A program made the translations under genes and the position numbers. Shown here in pieces: positions 12,480 to 25,689 of a stretch of 64,000 nt of DNA (the first letter of the stretch is position 1; each line of letters begins with the position of its first letter). Under the pieces are notes generated by a model. The model did not search any database. It was not told the origin of the DNA and was given only the letters and a program-made list of their open reading frames with translations. This DNA is from Paulownia fortunei. Taxonomy: Eukaryota > Streptophyta > Magnoliopsida > Lamiales > Paulowniaceae. The DNA lies in the NCBI GenBank assembly GCA_019321725.1, contig CM033106.1, positions 27,702,118 through 27,766,117 of the forward strand, written 5' to 3'.

Positions 12480-13230
12480 ATTTAATCAATTTTAACATAA
12501 AATTACAATTATATATTAAATGCCTCTCTTATATTCCTTCACTTTCATTCTTAATAACTCAAAAAAAAAAATTAAAAGCAAAATATATTTAAAATTAACT
12601 CTTTTACATGTATGAACAATGAGGCTTGAGAAGTTATTGAAATTTAACCTAGTATAGTAGCAATGCATTTTATCATAAATTCATCAATACTAGCTTTTAG
12701 TTTCCTGAGATCAGTCCAAGAAATTTTTTATGCCCATTATTTACTATAATATATATATATATATATGTATATATAAAGAAACAAAACCATCTCTTCCACA
12801 AAAAGGTGAAATTTGTTGGTGAGTTAAAACCAACCGACTGATGGACCAGATCTCCACCGTTGGTACTGGCAAGGTTACGGCTCACCTGCGCCCTCTGTAC
12901 AGTAGTACAGCGTGAACTGTTAGGAAAAGTAATTAGACCACTTTACCCTTTTCCTATTGGGGGAGACTCCTTCCTTGTTTTCAATCTTTCTATCTACAAA
13001 TTTCCTAATTAATGCATGAAATCGTATATCTGCACGAGTATTTCATTATTCTTCCATTTTAATTTGTTAATCTTCTGTTTCTTTCTAGATTTTCTTCGGG
13101 AGAGATTTTGGGTGTTCAGTTCAGATTTTTCTAGGGTTTCTTCAAGGCATTGGTTATCGTAAATAGTTGAAGATTAATTGTTGGAACGAAGGGAAAGTTT
13201 GTTGGGTAGAACTTTTAGCCCGTCTCCTCA
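12480..13230. other. Spacer and presumed promoter/leader of the PEPKR2-like gene
   Basis: AT-rich sequence with a (TA)n run near 12750-12770 passes into a mixed-composition stretch from about 12790. The leader of the kinase gene probably starts in the latter. No coding sequence was recognised. Confidence 0.5.
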
Positions 13231-13447
13231 AATGGGTCGCCGGAAAAAATACAAGAAACCTTGTACATGCCAGGTAAGAAATCTTGGAACTTTCTTAGTC
13301 TTTTTCTGAAGGAGGATTGTGATGATGTTGCTTTCTTTTTGAATCTTTCGGATGGTGGGTTCTATTAGACCGAGTTTTGATAAAAACCCATTTGCCTAAA
13401 TTGCAGGATTTTACCAAAAATCGGAGCCTTTTGTAAATCGTTTTGAC
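13231..13447 (+). promoter_or_regulatory. Candidate uORF in the leader of the kinase gene
   Basis: An ATG at 13231 reads MGRRKKYKKPCTCQ to a consensus donor (CAG/gtaaga) at 13273. If spliced to the acceptor ending at about 13407 (ttgcag), the frame closes within ten codons. If unspliced it also stops soon. Either way it would precede the main start at 13645. Whether it is transcribed and conserved is unknown. Confidence 0.35.
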
Positions 13448-13644
13448 TATAATCTCAGTGGTGGATTTTATGTTAATTGATTGTTATTAGGTAAAAGTAG
13501 GTGAAGAGGAAGTTTCTTGGGACTAATTCAGTGTCTGGTATAGGTATTTTTAGTAGTATTCAGAAAAAAGAACTGAAATTTAATATAATTTGGGTTCTCT
13601 ATGATCTCTCAAACTTGGGAAAGGGCAGAGCTTTAGATTGTCAT

Positions 13645-16600
13645 ATGGAGTGTTTGGGGAAGAAGAGGAAGGGTGTTGAGATCTCGGCAGAGTGCCAAAA
13701 AAATATTGAAGAACAAACTCAGTTGGCAATCCTTTGGTCACATTTGTCACTTGAAGATTATTCAAGAAGGAAAAAGAAGTGCAAGGAAGTAGTAGTTTCA
13801 AATATTGTTGATTTGAGTAGGAGTGTCATTAATGGAGTCGTCACTGCCCCAGCATGTGGGGCTGCGAGCTTGGAGTTGCCAGGTAGAGGTCTTAAGAGGA
13901 AAATTGGCTGTATTGATGCAGCGACTCGATTAGGTAGGAAGAAGAAGATTGACCAGGAGTATGAGTTGGCTAAAACTATAGGGAAAGGAAAGTTTGGGTC
14001 AGTGGTGTTATGTCGGAGCAAGGCAACTGGAGAGGAGTTTGCATGCAAGACTTTGCGAAAAGGGGAGGAGATTGTGCACCGGGAAGTGGAGATAATGCAG
14101 CACCTTTCTGGGCATCCAGGTGTTGTGACACTGAAGGCGGTGTATGAGGATACTGAATCTTTCCATCTGGTGATGGAACTTTGTTCCGGAGGACGTTTGC
14201 TTGATCAGATGGCTAGAGAAGGTCTGTATTCTGAACAGAAGGCTGCTAACATAATTAAGGAATTGATGCTGGCTATTCGGTACTGCCATGAGATGGGTGT
14301 AGTTCATCGGGACATAAAGCCTGAGAATATCCTCCTCACATCCTCTGAACAAATGAAGCTTGCTGACTTTGGATTAGCTGTGAGAATTTTAGATGGTAAT
14401 ACAGAAGATCCACTTTACTAAAGCTTTCTAGTGTTCTAATATCCACCTCTTAAGTTGTCCATTCTTCATATTGTTCATGTACAGCCACTTCTTTTCAAAA
14501 TATTGATGTGGTTAATAAGTAATGTGATCCCCCAACCCCAACCTGACAAACTCGTATTTCAAATTCAGTGGCACTTGATATTTGAGATACAAAATGGAAG
14601 TTCAATTTTTTTACTGGAAAATTTCAAAAGTAATTAACATTATTGAACAGATCTTTTCATTTGATTATCCATTTTATGATAATGAAGTCCATTTTGTGTG
14701 CTTCTGTGCTTTGTGACTTTATCCAGCAATTTTGAATTGAACTTTTGGTTTGTGGAGAAGATCCTGGTAAATTGACAAGAAGAGTTTTACTTTTAGTTTG
14801 AGTACTTGTTCTTTGTCTCCTTTTTACTGATGTCACTGACATGTCACTAACTGAAAAATTGCCCATTGACTTAAGTGCAATAGGGCTTTAAGGCAGTGGT
14901 TGGAGAAAAACATATTGCAGTCATTCTGAGCAGTTCTTCCACATGGTACATGCTTGAAGAATTTGTTTTCTTTTATGCATTTTGTCTCTGTCTCAAAATT
15001 TCAATTGCTAATAATACTATCTCGGCAAGGTTTTGCCAATTTTCTAATCAGCTTCTAATTTTGAGCTGACTCTATCTGGTTGATAGTGTATGTTGACAAT
15101 TCCATATCTATTGGCAGACTTACGACTAGTTTTTTGTCAGTGATTTGGTATAAATTTGGGTTTCCATTTTCTCTTAGCATTATCATTGTTCTGCATCTAT
15201 GGTGGTAATTGCTGGTGCAACTGCTGTATAGTTTCATTTTCCCTGCAGTAACATTGTTCCTTCTGTCTTCTACCTTTCCAATGATTGCATAGAACATCTC
15301 TGAAATTCAGCTAATCAGTCAGATAGTTACATATTAGACCTACATGGATTATTTTTTTTCTTACTTTTTAATTGTACTGACTTTAAATTAAATTCTTCTT
15401 GTTCTTTCAGAAGTCTGCTTAGCCTACCCGCAACAGGGAGGACATGGATGTTCATTCTCAGGGGTGCAAGAATTAGATGCAAAAATTAATTTTACAATAT
15501 TTAGAACAAAGGAGATGCTTTAGAAATTGTGCTTTATTTCCCCTAGCAGGAGATGAGGGGGCTGACTTGGCACTTTCAAATACAAAGAAGCGGAAAAATA
15601 TGCTTAAATTTCAATCATATGAAGACAAATTGTTTAACCTCCTTAAAAATAAGGGAAAATATTTTCTTAAGTTTTGTAAAGGGACTACAAAAACTTTTGC
15701 CTGCGTTCAAAGTGTAATTTAGATGCCACTTTGAAGTTGGGCTTATCTCTTTTCTTTTTTTGGGAACATGCTATATTATTCCTGCTCATTAAATTGTTAT
15801 GAAAAATTATTGCTTTTTAAGAGTTTTGACTCATCTTCAAGAAATAGTGCTTCTGCAATACTATCTGAAGCAATGAACATCTTCTGAGGTGTGTCGAGAT
15901 ATACATTAATATCTTTTCATTACAGGTCAGAGCCTGACTGGTGTTGTTGGAAGTCCTGCTTATGTTGCTCCTGAAGTTTTGGTGGGTAATTATTCAGAGA
16001 AAGTGGATATCTGGAGTGCTGGTGTCCTTCTTCATGCACTTTTGGTTGGTGTTCTTCCATTTCAAGGTGATTCTTTGGAAACCGTGTTTGAGGCCATCAA
16101 GAAAGAAAAACTTGATTTTAGTGGTGGTGTTTGGGAGTCTGTATCACAACCTGCTCGTGATCTTCTCTCTGGAATGTTGACAAGAAGTATCTCGACAAGG
16201 TTTACTGCCAATGAGGTTTTAAGTATGTATTCACTTTTTAACCGTTCTTTCATTTAGTCTTGCTTTGCTAATGCATAACATGAAAGCTAGATAGCTACTG
16301 TGGTCAACTGCAAAAATCACTTTCGAGAGATTTAAATTGTGTTTGTTTGTGTGGATCAGTATTTTTCAGGATGATATTTGATATGAAAACTGATAAATTG
16401 AGAAACAATATATGTATGTACGTGCACAAGCATTGCATGCAGCTATACTTTTATCCAATGGGAAAAAGGCCATTCAGGCCTGCTTAGTACATCGAATCTT
16501 AGTCACATCAATAGCTTCCATGGATTTTTACATGCATGCCTTGGTTCATTTGTTGTATTTTTTCAGTAACACTTAATCTTATTTATACTGACCGTAAGTG

Positions 16601-17754
16601 TAGTCGTCCCATCTCTCTTGCTTGTATTGGTGTAACAGACAAGTTGTAGTGAAGACATTGGGCATGTTTTGGTGAACATGGATCATCTTTTCATATCTTC
16701 CATTTTTCTCTTCTTTTATTTATATTAATTTATTTTCTCATAAAAACCATTTAAAAATTTACTAGCTTATATATGTTAATAGAATATCCTTTTTTAAATT
16801 AATTTTTTAAACTCATCGTTTTTAAAAGGTATTTGTGCTAAAGTCCGGGGTCATTTGGTTAGGTTCCTTTGGAAATGCTTCTAGGCATGCTCGAGTGTAA
16901 ACAATGAGTGACGTTGAATGACAATAAGAATTAACATCTGATAGCTAAATTTTATTTTACAGGAATGCATATAGGTCCAAGTAGGTTGCTGTATTTGAGG
17001 CTTCTGTTTGAGCTATTGTGCAGATTCTTTGATCTTAATTTTCTGTAGTATATGTGAGTAATTCCCCATGTCTCGTGCTTTGCTTGGGTTAATATAAGTG
17101 ACTATACTCAAACAAAAAGTAAGAAGTAGATTCAGAATGGTTGGAACCTTGTATTCTATGGAAAATATCTAAACTTCAAGTTACGGCAGGTATGTGGACA
17201 TAAGCTTGAAGAAAAGTAAATGGAGACGATCCGGATTAACATGTTTTGGAACCTGTGATGATTGTTCCATGCTTTGATACTTATTCATAAAGTTCTGTGC
17301 TTTGAAATTTTTTCATGGAAACTTTAGGCTTATTATGCTACGATGAGTTCTATTCTTGCCTATGCGCTGACCACCTCTGTTTTCTTCTACAGAACATCCA
17401 TGGATTTCATTCTACACTGAACCTACACTAAAGATCCCTATTCTCGAACCAAAGAAGAATAATGTGAGATTGATTTCAAGGCAGCTGACTTCTATTCACG
17501 GAACAGAGTCAGAGAGAAAAAAGTTAATATCCTGTAAAACTCTCAGTGACGACTCTAGTCCAACTTTAGCGTCAGGTAGTTCCACTGAAGTAATTGACGG
17601 GGAAGATGGTGGTTTGGTTGATGTACTAGCTGTGGCAATTTCACGTGTTCGGATATCTGAGCCAAAAAGGAGCAGGATATGCAGCCCCTCAAGGACAATA
17701 CAACAGGAGTGTTCCTCTAACTTGAAGACTAGCAATCTCTGTACAGCATTTTGA
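13645..17754 (+). CDS. PEPKR2: Ser/Thr protein kinase, PEPKR2-like (At1g12680 type)
   Basis: The exons 13645-14395, 15926-16222 and 17393-17754 join in phase to 469 residues, close to the Arabidopsis PEPKR2 length as I recall it (about 470). Kinase landmarks are complete: glycine loop GKGKFGSVV (113-121), catalytic Lys135 in FACKTL, HRDIKPEN with Asp223, DFG at Asp241, and SPAYVAPEVL in exon 2. The N-terminal extension has the family's LPGRGLKRKIGC motif and basic KKR clusters. The C-terminal tail carries VRISEPKRSRICSP. No EF-hands or CIPK NAF motif is present, so it is CDPK-related but calcium-independent in layout. I chose ATG 13645 because upstream in-frame sequence lacks family similarity. 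The biological role of PEPKR2 is poorly known. Confidence 0.92.
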
Positions 17755-19232
17755 ACTTACCCTCTCCCTGGGTATAACTTGCTGAAGCATGTCACAGTTT
17801 TTAAATATAGCTGGGATGAATGATAACAACTTAATCTTATGCTGAAAGGAGCCTGACAAAATAGTGATGGTTGAAGAAGTCATGGTCTCGACTAAGTGCT
17901 ACCTTATAACACAATCAACTATGTTTCTATCAATAACAAGTTTTGCATAGTAACCTCAACTATGTTTTGTGTTTGTATTGTGTATTTGTTGACCATCATT
18001 TTAGCATGAACTAATTAAATATATGAAGCTGGTATATGAAGTTGATGTAAATAAACCATGTTTCTCTGATGATCTGCTGGGCCGAGCATTGATGAATCTT
18101 TCGCTGTAGCAGCCTCATATGAATGCATAAGCTAAGTGTGACTGGAGACTGCTGCATATCCACCATATGTATGAAGTTGAATGTGGTATTTCAAGGTTAG
18201 TTATTATTCCCATGTACTTTTTGCTTTTTCTCTCTGTTGGTAGCTGTGCTGATTCAGGGGTTTTGAACGAATGAATATCCCCTTAACTATACTATGAAGG
18301 CTAGATTATTATAGGCTTAATTGCTATCTCATGGTCGTGCCCTAATTTCACCTCGCTGTTGTGCTACCAGTTTGAAGTGTAATTTATGAAAATCTTATAC
18401 TACCATAATTGTTCATAAAAATTGTATTCCCAGGGAAGTTTGTATATTATATTCAGGGGCTCGGGGAACTCTTATTTGTCATCTATTTGGTGCGCATTCT
18501 AGACGACCTGCATATTTTCTCTCTTCAGTTATCAGCAACAACAAATTGGACTGGAATTTATACTACTGTAGTTAGCTTCAAAACCTTTTTCATTTTTTTT
18601 TTTTTTTTCTCCACGCACAATTTGCAGAAATCTTCGTGCATTGGTGCGTGCTAAATTGAAAAATTGACGGGCATAGTAGGTATGAGACCATATGTTGTAA
18701 GAACTGGTAATTCCAACATGATAATTTTGTAAATCTTTCCTTCGTTCTTCATTCTTTATTGGGTTGTAATTCCATCATGATAATTTTGTCACAGCATAAT
18801 CTGCTAGAGTTATTATTGTGTGAAGACAGATTTGATACATTAGTCAGTAAATATTTCTCTGAGGAGAAGGTGTTTGGATTTCTATGTATAAATGGCGTGT
18901 GCCGCTCTCCAGCCTAGTACTGTACATAAACTGAAAATGGTTATTTGATGAACGAAATTCTACTCGTACGTAGCACACTGTGAATATAATTTCTTTAAAT
19001 TATGATTTACATAAACAATTAAATTATTTTCTACAGCATAGTAGAAGTATATTCATGATGTAAATTGGACTTCAATATTCGCTTTAGCCGAATGTTATCA
19101 CTATGATATACAAGTTACAGATTTTAATGTAGACAAACAATATTGAAAAAGTTCTGTAACTCAAATTTATTTTTACATGATTTATATTATAATTTTTTAG
19201 TTGATGAAATAATCAAAATTTTGAAATATATG
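17755..19232. other. 3' UTR of the kinase gene and spacer
   Basis: No gene is visible. The first few hundred bases are probably 3' UTR; an aataaa lies near 18049. A T-run occurs at about 18592-18609. The remainder is AT-rich and leads to the promoter of the glycosyltransferase gene. Confidence 0.5.
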
Positions 19233-19240
19233 TATATATA
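19233..19240 (+). promoter_or_regulatory. TATA box of the GT61 gene
   Basis: TATATATA followed by AGCCCACGG lies about 190 bases upstream of the ATG at 19430. This predicts transcription start near 19265-19275 and a leader of about 160 bases. Identification is by motif and position only. Confidence 0.5.
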
Positions 19241-19429
19241 AGCCCACGGCACTCTGTCTGTTAAAGCTCGTAACACAATAATGCCTTAGGCTTAATCCTC
19301 AGAAAACATCCATTCACCACTCAGAGAGGTCTCCCAATAACTCAAATCAATTCAACTAATCGTCTGGTTCACCCGAAACTCTATCAAATTATCATCCTCC
19401 TTCAGTTCAATTCATCAAGATCAGTTTCC

Positions 19430-21013
19430 ATGGCCAAGGCATCTGCAGAAACAGGAACTATACCAGCTTACAATTGCAAACGTCCACGCAAAATTCCATC
19501 ACTTGTTTCTCTTTATTCAAGAAAATTCTCTATCTACATCCTTGCCATCTTTGCCATACTCTACATTCTCTTCCACATCCAAGCTCTCCAAATGGTTTCA
19601 TGGGATTTCATGCAACAATGGCAAAAAACATTCATCACGGCTAAGACAATCCCAACACTTTTCCAAGACTACAATTGCAGCCAAGAGCTCAAATCCATGG
19701 CCTCTAAACTCCAAGACGCCGTCACTTTTCTCCCTCTAAAGGACGTGCGTTACTCTGGCAAAGCCCTTCAAGGGCACACATGGTTCATGAGTTCCATGCT
19801 CGACACACATGAAAAGGGTGAAGTCCAATATCAAGAATTCCCTTCAAAAGCATCAAAAGGTAGGGTTTTGTGCCTGAAAGGCAGAGATACTCGTGATGGT
19901 TCATGGAATTCATATGCACTTGCATGGCCTCAAGCCCTACCTCCCAATGCCACCCTAATGAAAGGCCTTACATTTGTGTCATATAACCACTATAATTACG
20001 AAAACATTTGGCACGGTTTATCAGCCGTCGTACCGTTCGTCGCGTGGCACATCAAAAATAAATGTTTAGCTCCACCCATGAGATGGGTATTGTACCACTG
20101 GGGTGAATTGAGGACTGCAATGGGGCCTTGGCTAAGTTCATTAATGGAAGCCTCGTTTGGAGAGCCCTTAAACATCGAAAAATTCGATGGAATCAAAGGT
20201 GGAAACAAGAGTGCTCCGGCTTGCTTTGAGCAGGCCGTGGTAATGAGGCACAATGAAGGTGGGATGTCGAGAGAGAAAAGATTGGAAGTGTATGATTTGC
20301 TGAGGTGCAAGGCAAGGGTTTTCTGCAATGTCAGCTTAAAAGGTAGGTTATCAGAGGTCACTGAGAAGGGCTTTCCGGTGATTGGCATGACCATGTTCAT
20401 GAGGACTGGACCCAGGTCATTCAAGAATGAATCGGCGGTCATCGGAATCTTCAGCAAGGCCTGCCGGAAGGTGGAGGGCTGCCGGCTGATGGTGGCCTAT
20501 GCAAATAACCTTACCTTTTGTGAACAGGTGCTGTGATTCATTTCGTATTCTATTTCACATATACACGGTCGAAGCAGTCTGAATATATTCTTGATCATTG
20601 CTTATTAACTAATTGTACAGGTGAAATTGATGAGCTTGACGGACATATTGGTGTCTCCACACGGGGCCCAATTGACCAACATGTTTCTCATGGACAGAAA
20701 CAGCGGCGTCATGGAATTCTTCCCAAAGGGCTGGCTCAAGCTTGCCGGCATCGGCCAATATGTCTACCATTGGATGGCCAGTTGGTCAGGGATGAACCAC
20801 AGCGGCGCCTGGCGGGACCCCGGTGGCGATCGCTGCCCGTTCCCCGAGGACGACCGCCGCTGTATGTCCATTTACAAAAATGCAAGAATTGGATATAGCG
20901 ACAGCTACTTTTCTGAATGGGCAAGAAATGTCCTGAGTGATGTAAAGTTGAGAAAGGCACAGCATATCTCAAAGAAGAGTAGACTTCCTGTTTCAAGTTC
21001 TTGTGGTTGCTAG
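19430..21013 (+). CDS. Family 61 glycosyltransferase, type II membrane protein
   Basis: The exons 19430-20527 and 20621-21013 join in phase (CAG/gtgctg ... acag) to 496 residues. A basic N-terminal tail is followed by one hydrophobic anchor at about residues 34-53, giving a Golgi type II topology. The GT61 catalytic region follows. It contains FVSYNHYNYENIWHGLSAVV, WVLYHWGELR, AVVMRHNEGGMSRE, and in exon 2 LVSPHGAQLTNMFLM followed by MEFFPKGW. From memory it is closest to the Arabidopsis At2g41640/At3g57380/MUCI21 (At3g10320) group. GT61 enzymes add xylose, arabinose or GlcNAc to xylan or proteins; the donor and acceptor here cannot be read from sequence. Exon 2 is markedly GC-rich around 20690-20860 compared with its surroundings. 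Confidence 0.9.
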
Positions 21014-23040
21014 TTAAGCTAATGGGCTGCCTAGTATTATGTTTTTTTTTTATTATTATTATTATTATATTCCCTAAACTTATAAGCTTTCAAATTTTAT
21101 CTAATAAAGTGGAACATTTTGCTGTTGAAATTTAATTCATTTATACGTGAATTATAGTTCATGGGTTTGGGTTGGTTTGAACTTCTTAATTTAAATTTGG
21201 AGAATATGATTTTTCAAAAAAATACAAGTTATTATTAATGAAAAATATAAATGAGAGAACGACCAGTCAAATCATACGTGGCAGTGGTTGCATTTATTGA
21301 ATTATGTATTTTTGTATAGACATGCATGTGGTTGAACTATTGAATAAGCACATTGAAATTTATTAGGACATAAGTATTATGCCACTTGAAATTTATGATG
21401 GAAATTGATTGCATTTGTTTGAAAATTATGAATTATGCAACATTGAGTTATTGATGCTTTGATCTAATCAGATTTATTGTTCTTGTAAATATTACATTTA
21501 GTGTACATATATATTAAATATATGTATTTTTTAAAAAATACTTAAAATTAAATTCAGTAATACATAAGGGAGATATTTTCGTATTTTCATCTCATCATAT
21601 CAAATCAAACTACTAATAGGCCCCTCGCTTTTATTGCCACATATTTTCCCCATTTGCTCTCTATTGGTCTGGTTTTTTGGATTTTACTAATAATATGATC
21701 AAATTTAAATTTGGATTCAAATTCATATAAAAGTTTTGATTAATCAAATTCATATAAAAGTTTTGTAACTCGTTTAGAACCCTAATTGAAACTTCTTAAT
21801 AATTTCTTTACTCGATGAATTGCATTTTGGCATGAATCAGATTTTGGCCTTTGAGAGAAAAATATGACTCATGGTATATTTCATGGAGATAAGTGTAATT
21901 GACATTTTCCTTTTTTTTTTCATTTGGTTTTCAAGTTCTATTTTTACTACTATTGTTCCTTTTTTTTTAATGTTCTAAAATAAAAGTTTTTATTTTTTAA
22001 ATTGATCAACAAAATTAAAAATTTATCATCTAATAATAATATGACATTGCAGCTACTAATTTTATAAGAAAAGAGCTAAAACTTCTAATTTCTCAAATTT
22101 TGTTAAAATTTCGTATCAAATCAAATTAGGTCCTAATTTTATCTTGATATTAAATTTCATCAATTATCAGTCAATTAAGTGGGACACTCTTTTATGTGAA
22201 TTATTGTAATGTGAAAATATAAATACATAAATAAATGGTGGCCCCTTTATTGACTCACGTTAATGTAATTTCAGGGTCAGGTGGTAGGGCATTTTGATTT
22301 GAAGGATTTTGTGCTAAATCCATCATTTCAAGACTTGTTTCATTTGTGTCTGGGCCCAACACTTTGGATGGCTGGCTTTATCTGTAAATATTGTAATGAA
22401 AACAAAACATCGCCATCACACAACATACTTGTCTCCAATATTGTGACTCTTATTTAATTCAAATTTTATATCATAATTAAAAAAAAATGAGAATTTTGAA
22501 TATTAGTATAATATTACGTGGTTGAGAATTTATGGTGCTCATTATTACTTTAAATAAGTGGATTTTTTGGAAAAAAAATTCTAATTTAAAAAATAAAATA
22601 TTATTTTTCGCATGTAAAAAAAAATAAAATAGGAACAATAAATTAGAGACATTATGAAGAGCATATAATTCTATACGACACCATGATATGCATAGTGTTA
22701 CAAGTATTTGTTTACTCCTATTTCAAGTTTATTACTAATATTTTTTGAGTTTTAAGACTTCAAGACATGGTGTCACTAGAAAACCGAGCAATTTCGCTGT
22801 CAGAATTCTTAGTGGGACAAAGAAAGAGGAGAAGAAATTGGAGTAGATACTATACTTTTTGAAAAGGGAGTGGGAAACTTGAGTTACATTGATTAGGCAA
22901 TGAATGTTCATTACAACATGTATACTAAATATGATAAATGACAGAAAAAAGAGAAAAGTAGAATGTCCTACTACATGTGATTTAGGAAAGAAAATAATGG
23001 CTTCGAAAGATAAAAGTACATAGTCCATATACTCCACTAG
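21014..23040. other. AT-rich intergenic spacer
   Basis: This probably includes the 3' UTR of the GT61 gene, with an (ATT)n run near 21048-21068. The rest is AT-rich with no recognisable gene or element ends. Confidence 0.55.
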
Positions 23041-23532
23041 GAGGGGGTCAACAAATGATCAACAACGCAAGATCTAAGCTTGGAAACCAAGTTACGATGG
23101 GGAAGGTATTAGGCACCCCCGTCGCTCTGTTGTTGAGTCTCTAATCATTTTATTTCTACCATCATTCGTCGACTTTGTATAGAGCAACATTTGTTAAAAA
23201 AATTGTCCCTTTCAAACAAGCACAAGAATCAGGCAAAATAATATGTATGGATGTATGCTACGTGTACTAATGTAAATGTAAATGTAAATTAAAAGCTATG
23301 TTATTATCGAATTTGAATTTTGAATGGAATGTCTATATATACTCTTTTGACGAATTAGAATTCATAGTTCAAAAGCCCAAGTTCCGAATTAATTTATTTG
23401 GGATAATTAAGAATGGAGTGAGGGTGGAATAGATTGACTATCCGATGTGAGCGAGTGTGGAGTTTTTGATAGCAGTAAGGTGGAAGAAATCCGAGAAGGA
23501 AGACTAATTTTTTTCCTTGGGAAATGGTTTGT

Positions 23533-23865
23533 AGGCGGGCGAATAGCTAATTCTCTATAACTTTATTTATCCCTTGGTCAGCGAATTACTAGTTTTCTAT
23601 GATTTTGCCTCTTCCTTAGCAACAAACAACTATTTTCCTATGACTTTTTTTATCCCTTAGCGAGTAAATAATTTTTTACAACTTTATTTTTTCCTTTGTG
23701 GGCAGATAGCTAATTATCTGTGACTTTACTTATTTCTTGATGGGCGAACAATTAATTCTCAATAATTTTATTTATCCTTTGGCGAACGAACATCTAATTT
23801 CCTATGATTTTGCTTATTCCTTGGCGGGTCGACAACTACTTCCCTATGACTTCCCTAGATTTATT
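23533..23865. repeat. Degenerate tandem repeat, unit about 42 bp, about 8 copies
   Basis: Successive units follow the pattern GGCGGGCGAA-nnn-CTAATT-n-TCTATGA-CTTTATTTATCCCTT. Landmarks recur at regular spacing: ctataactttatttatcc, ctatgattttgcctcttcc, ctatgactttttttatcc, caactttattttttcc, ctgtgactttacttatt, caataattttatttatcc, ctatgattttgcttatt. Divergence between units is high, so the array is old. Confidence 0.8.
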
Positions 23866-24195
23866 TGTCTTTGTGGATATTTGTGGGATTTAACTTTAGA
23901 AACTGTAGAGTGCATTACGCAAAGGATTTGGACTTGAGGGTGCACATAGAGTGCAAGGAATTATAGTTGGAACTGGTGTGGGTGGAAATATGTGTGATAA
24001 GTGATGTTTGGGCTTGTTAGTTTGAATAGACATCAATTTAGCGAGAGTCCCAAATCTAGAGATGCAAGTGTGTATATTATGCGAATGATGCAAGATAATG
24101 TAATGAGATAGAAACTAAAATGCACGAGTATCTAAGGATATAAGCATGCAAATGTGGATAAAGTGTGTGAAATGTGGGAATGTCATGATGGAATG

Positions 24196-25475
24196 TGTTA
24201 CGAAAATTTATAAACGCAAGTGCACGTTATCATTATAAGTAATAAAATAATGAGTAAATTATCGTTCGCACGAGAACTATTAAATTACTAAATACCAAAA
24301 TTTTATCAACTCTAATTTTATTTGAACAAACGAAAACGAGTGACAATTAATGCAAATGAATTTAAATTACTCTACAAAATGATGTGCAAAATCGAGTAAA
24401 AATGAATATCAATGATTATAAAGGCCTAGGGTTATGATTTCATCATAATTAGTTTGAGCTGAATAATCTATCTCATCAATTTTAACTTATTTTTCAAGTG
24501 ATAATCGAGAATCCTTAAATTATCCATTAACCTCCCCCAATGTCTAACGAAAATATCATCAATTGCTAACTCACTATATTCCTATGTGAATTACAACAAT
24601 CAATAATTCATTTAGTTCTATGGATCTCCAACAAAATTACACAAACCATGAAAGTATATTCCTATCTCACATGCAATTTATGGTTCTCTACACCTAGAAC
24701 AAGACATATATATCACATCTCGTGTCAATATAATTATCAAATCATTCAATTAGTGGCTAAATAATTGAAAGCATAAAGAACAATATAAAAAACTCAACTT
24801 AATAGATAAATCAAGAATTAACTTGATAAAAATATTCAACACATCATAATTAGATTACATCACAACCCTAGAAATGAAAATTAGTTCAAGATGAAAATAA
24901 GAAATATCTTAACAATATTCATACACATATTCAAATGAAGAGATAAAAATAAAATCAAACTTCAAAAAACTTGAGCTTTTTTTTCCTTATAGATATCTTT
25001 CTTCAAACTTGGAAAAATTCATCCCTCTTCCCCCAAATTTTTTCTTCTTATCTTATTTTTCCTTTTCACTCTCTTCTCCCTTCTCTTTTGTCTCAAAAAT
25101 CCTCTCCCCCTCATTTGGAGGCTTTTGGGATCTTAAAAATCTGATTGGAATGTCCTAAAGAGAGCAAAATATCAATTTTAGCCTCACAAATCCGTTAGGC
25201 AGTGCCTAGACGCTGATTGACAGTGCCTAAGTGCTGCCTTCATTGGACAAAAATTATTGTCTAGTAGCTCCAGCGCCTTCACCGGACGATATATATATAT
25301 ATATATATATATTTAAACAAGTAGATTTTTTGTGCATCCAATGACATTCTTCATTTATATTCAAGTCTACAAAATAAACACTAAACACAATAATAAAAAT
25401 TATAAAAAATCCCAAAAACTAAATAAAAAGTTAAGCAAATGGTGATCAATTTATGAGTATAATTTCCACTCATCA
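24196..25475. mobile_element. Solo-LTR-like insertion (TG...CA, 1280 bp) with 5-bp target duplication
   Basis: The insertion begins TGTTACGAAAATTT and ends CCACTCATCA. It is flanked on both sides by GAATG (24191-24195 and 25476-25480), the expected 5-bp duplication for LTR-retrotransposon insertion. It has no coding capacity and no internal direct repeat of its ends, which fits a solo LTR. Near the left end it has CGCAAGTGCACG and ATCGTTCGCACGAGAAC, strings I associate with a widespread plant repeat. A (TA)n run lies at 25289-25312. It is nested in older debris. Confidence 0.7.
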
Positions 25476-25689
25476 GAATGTATGAAAAATACCCAAGTAT
25501 AATATGCGCAAGGTATATGTGAAATTCCTAAGGAAAAGGGCTATTGGATATACTTAAATGCCATGATGTCTGAATAAGTGTTTGAAAATATTTTTTACAA
25601 AAGCCGTGAAAAATGTCTGTATGTGTCAAATTACACATGTTTATCAAAATTATCTTTGGTGAATCAAGATGCATGTAAAGTGATTAAAA

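Larger units (their letters stand above)
5690..12480 (+). mobile_element. Degenerate Mutator-like element (MULE) with transposase and plant-mobile-domain genes
   Basis: Two decayed genes lie in the same direction: a MULE transposase (6548-9173) and a plant mobile domain protein (9422-11862). They are preceded by a CT-rich leader-like region. They are followed by AT-rich sequence with several copies of a TTGCGCTTTCA-like motif and a perfect-but-one inverted repeat at 12291-12361. Similar GCGCTTTCA motifs flank the related inverted duplication at 54-55 kb, so they look like subterminal repeats of this family. I could not identify matching terminal inverted repeats or a target duplication, so both ends are estimates. 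PMD genes captured by MULEs are known in plants. In-frame stops, mostly at former CAA or TGG codons, show the copy is inactive. Confidence 0.75.

Noticed and set aside
19996..20457. Minus-strand open frame of 153 codons inside the GT61 gene
   Set aside because: It is antisense to the conserved GT61 catalytic region and no independent domain is seen.
23533..23865. CRISPR-like array
   Set aside because: Units are degenerate and contiguous without unique spacers, and the DNA is plant nuclear.
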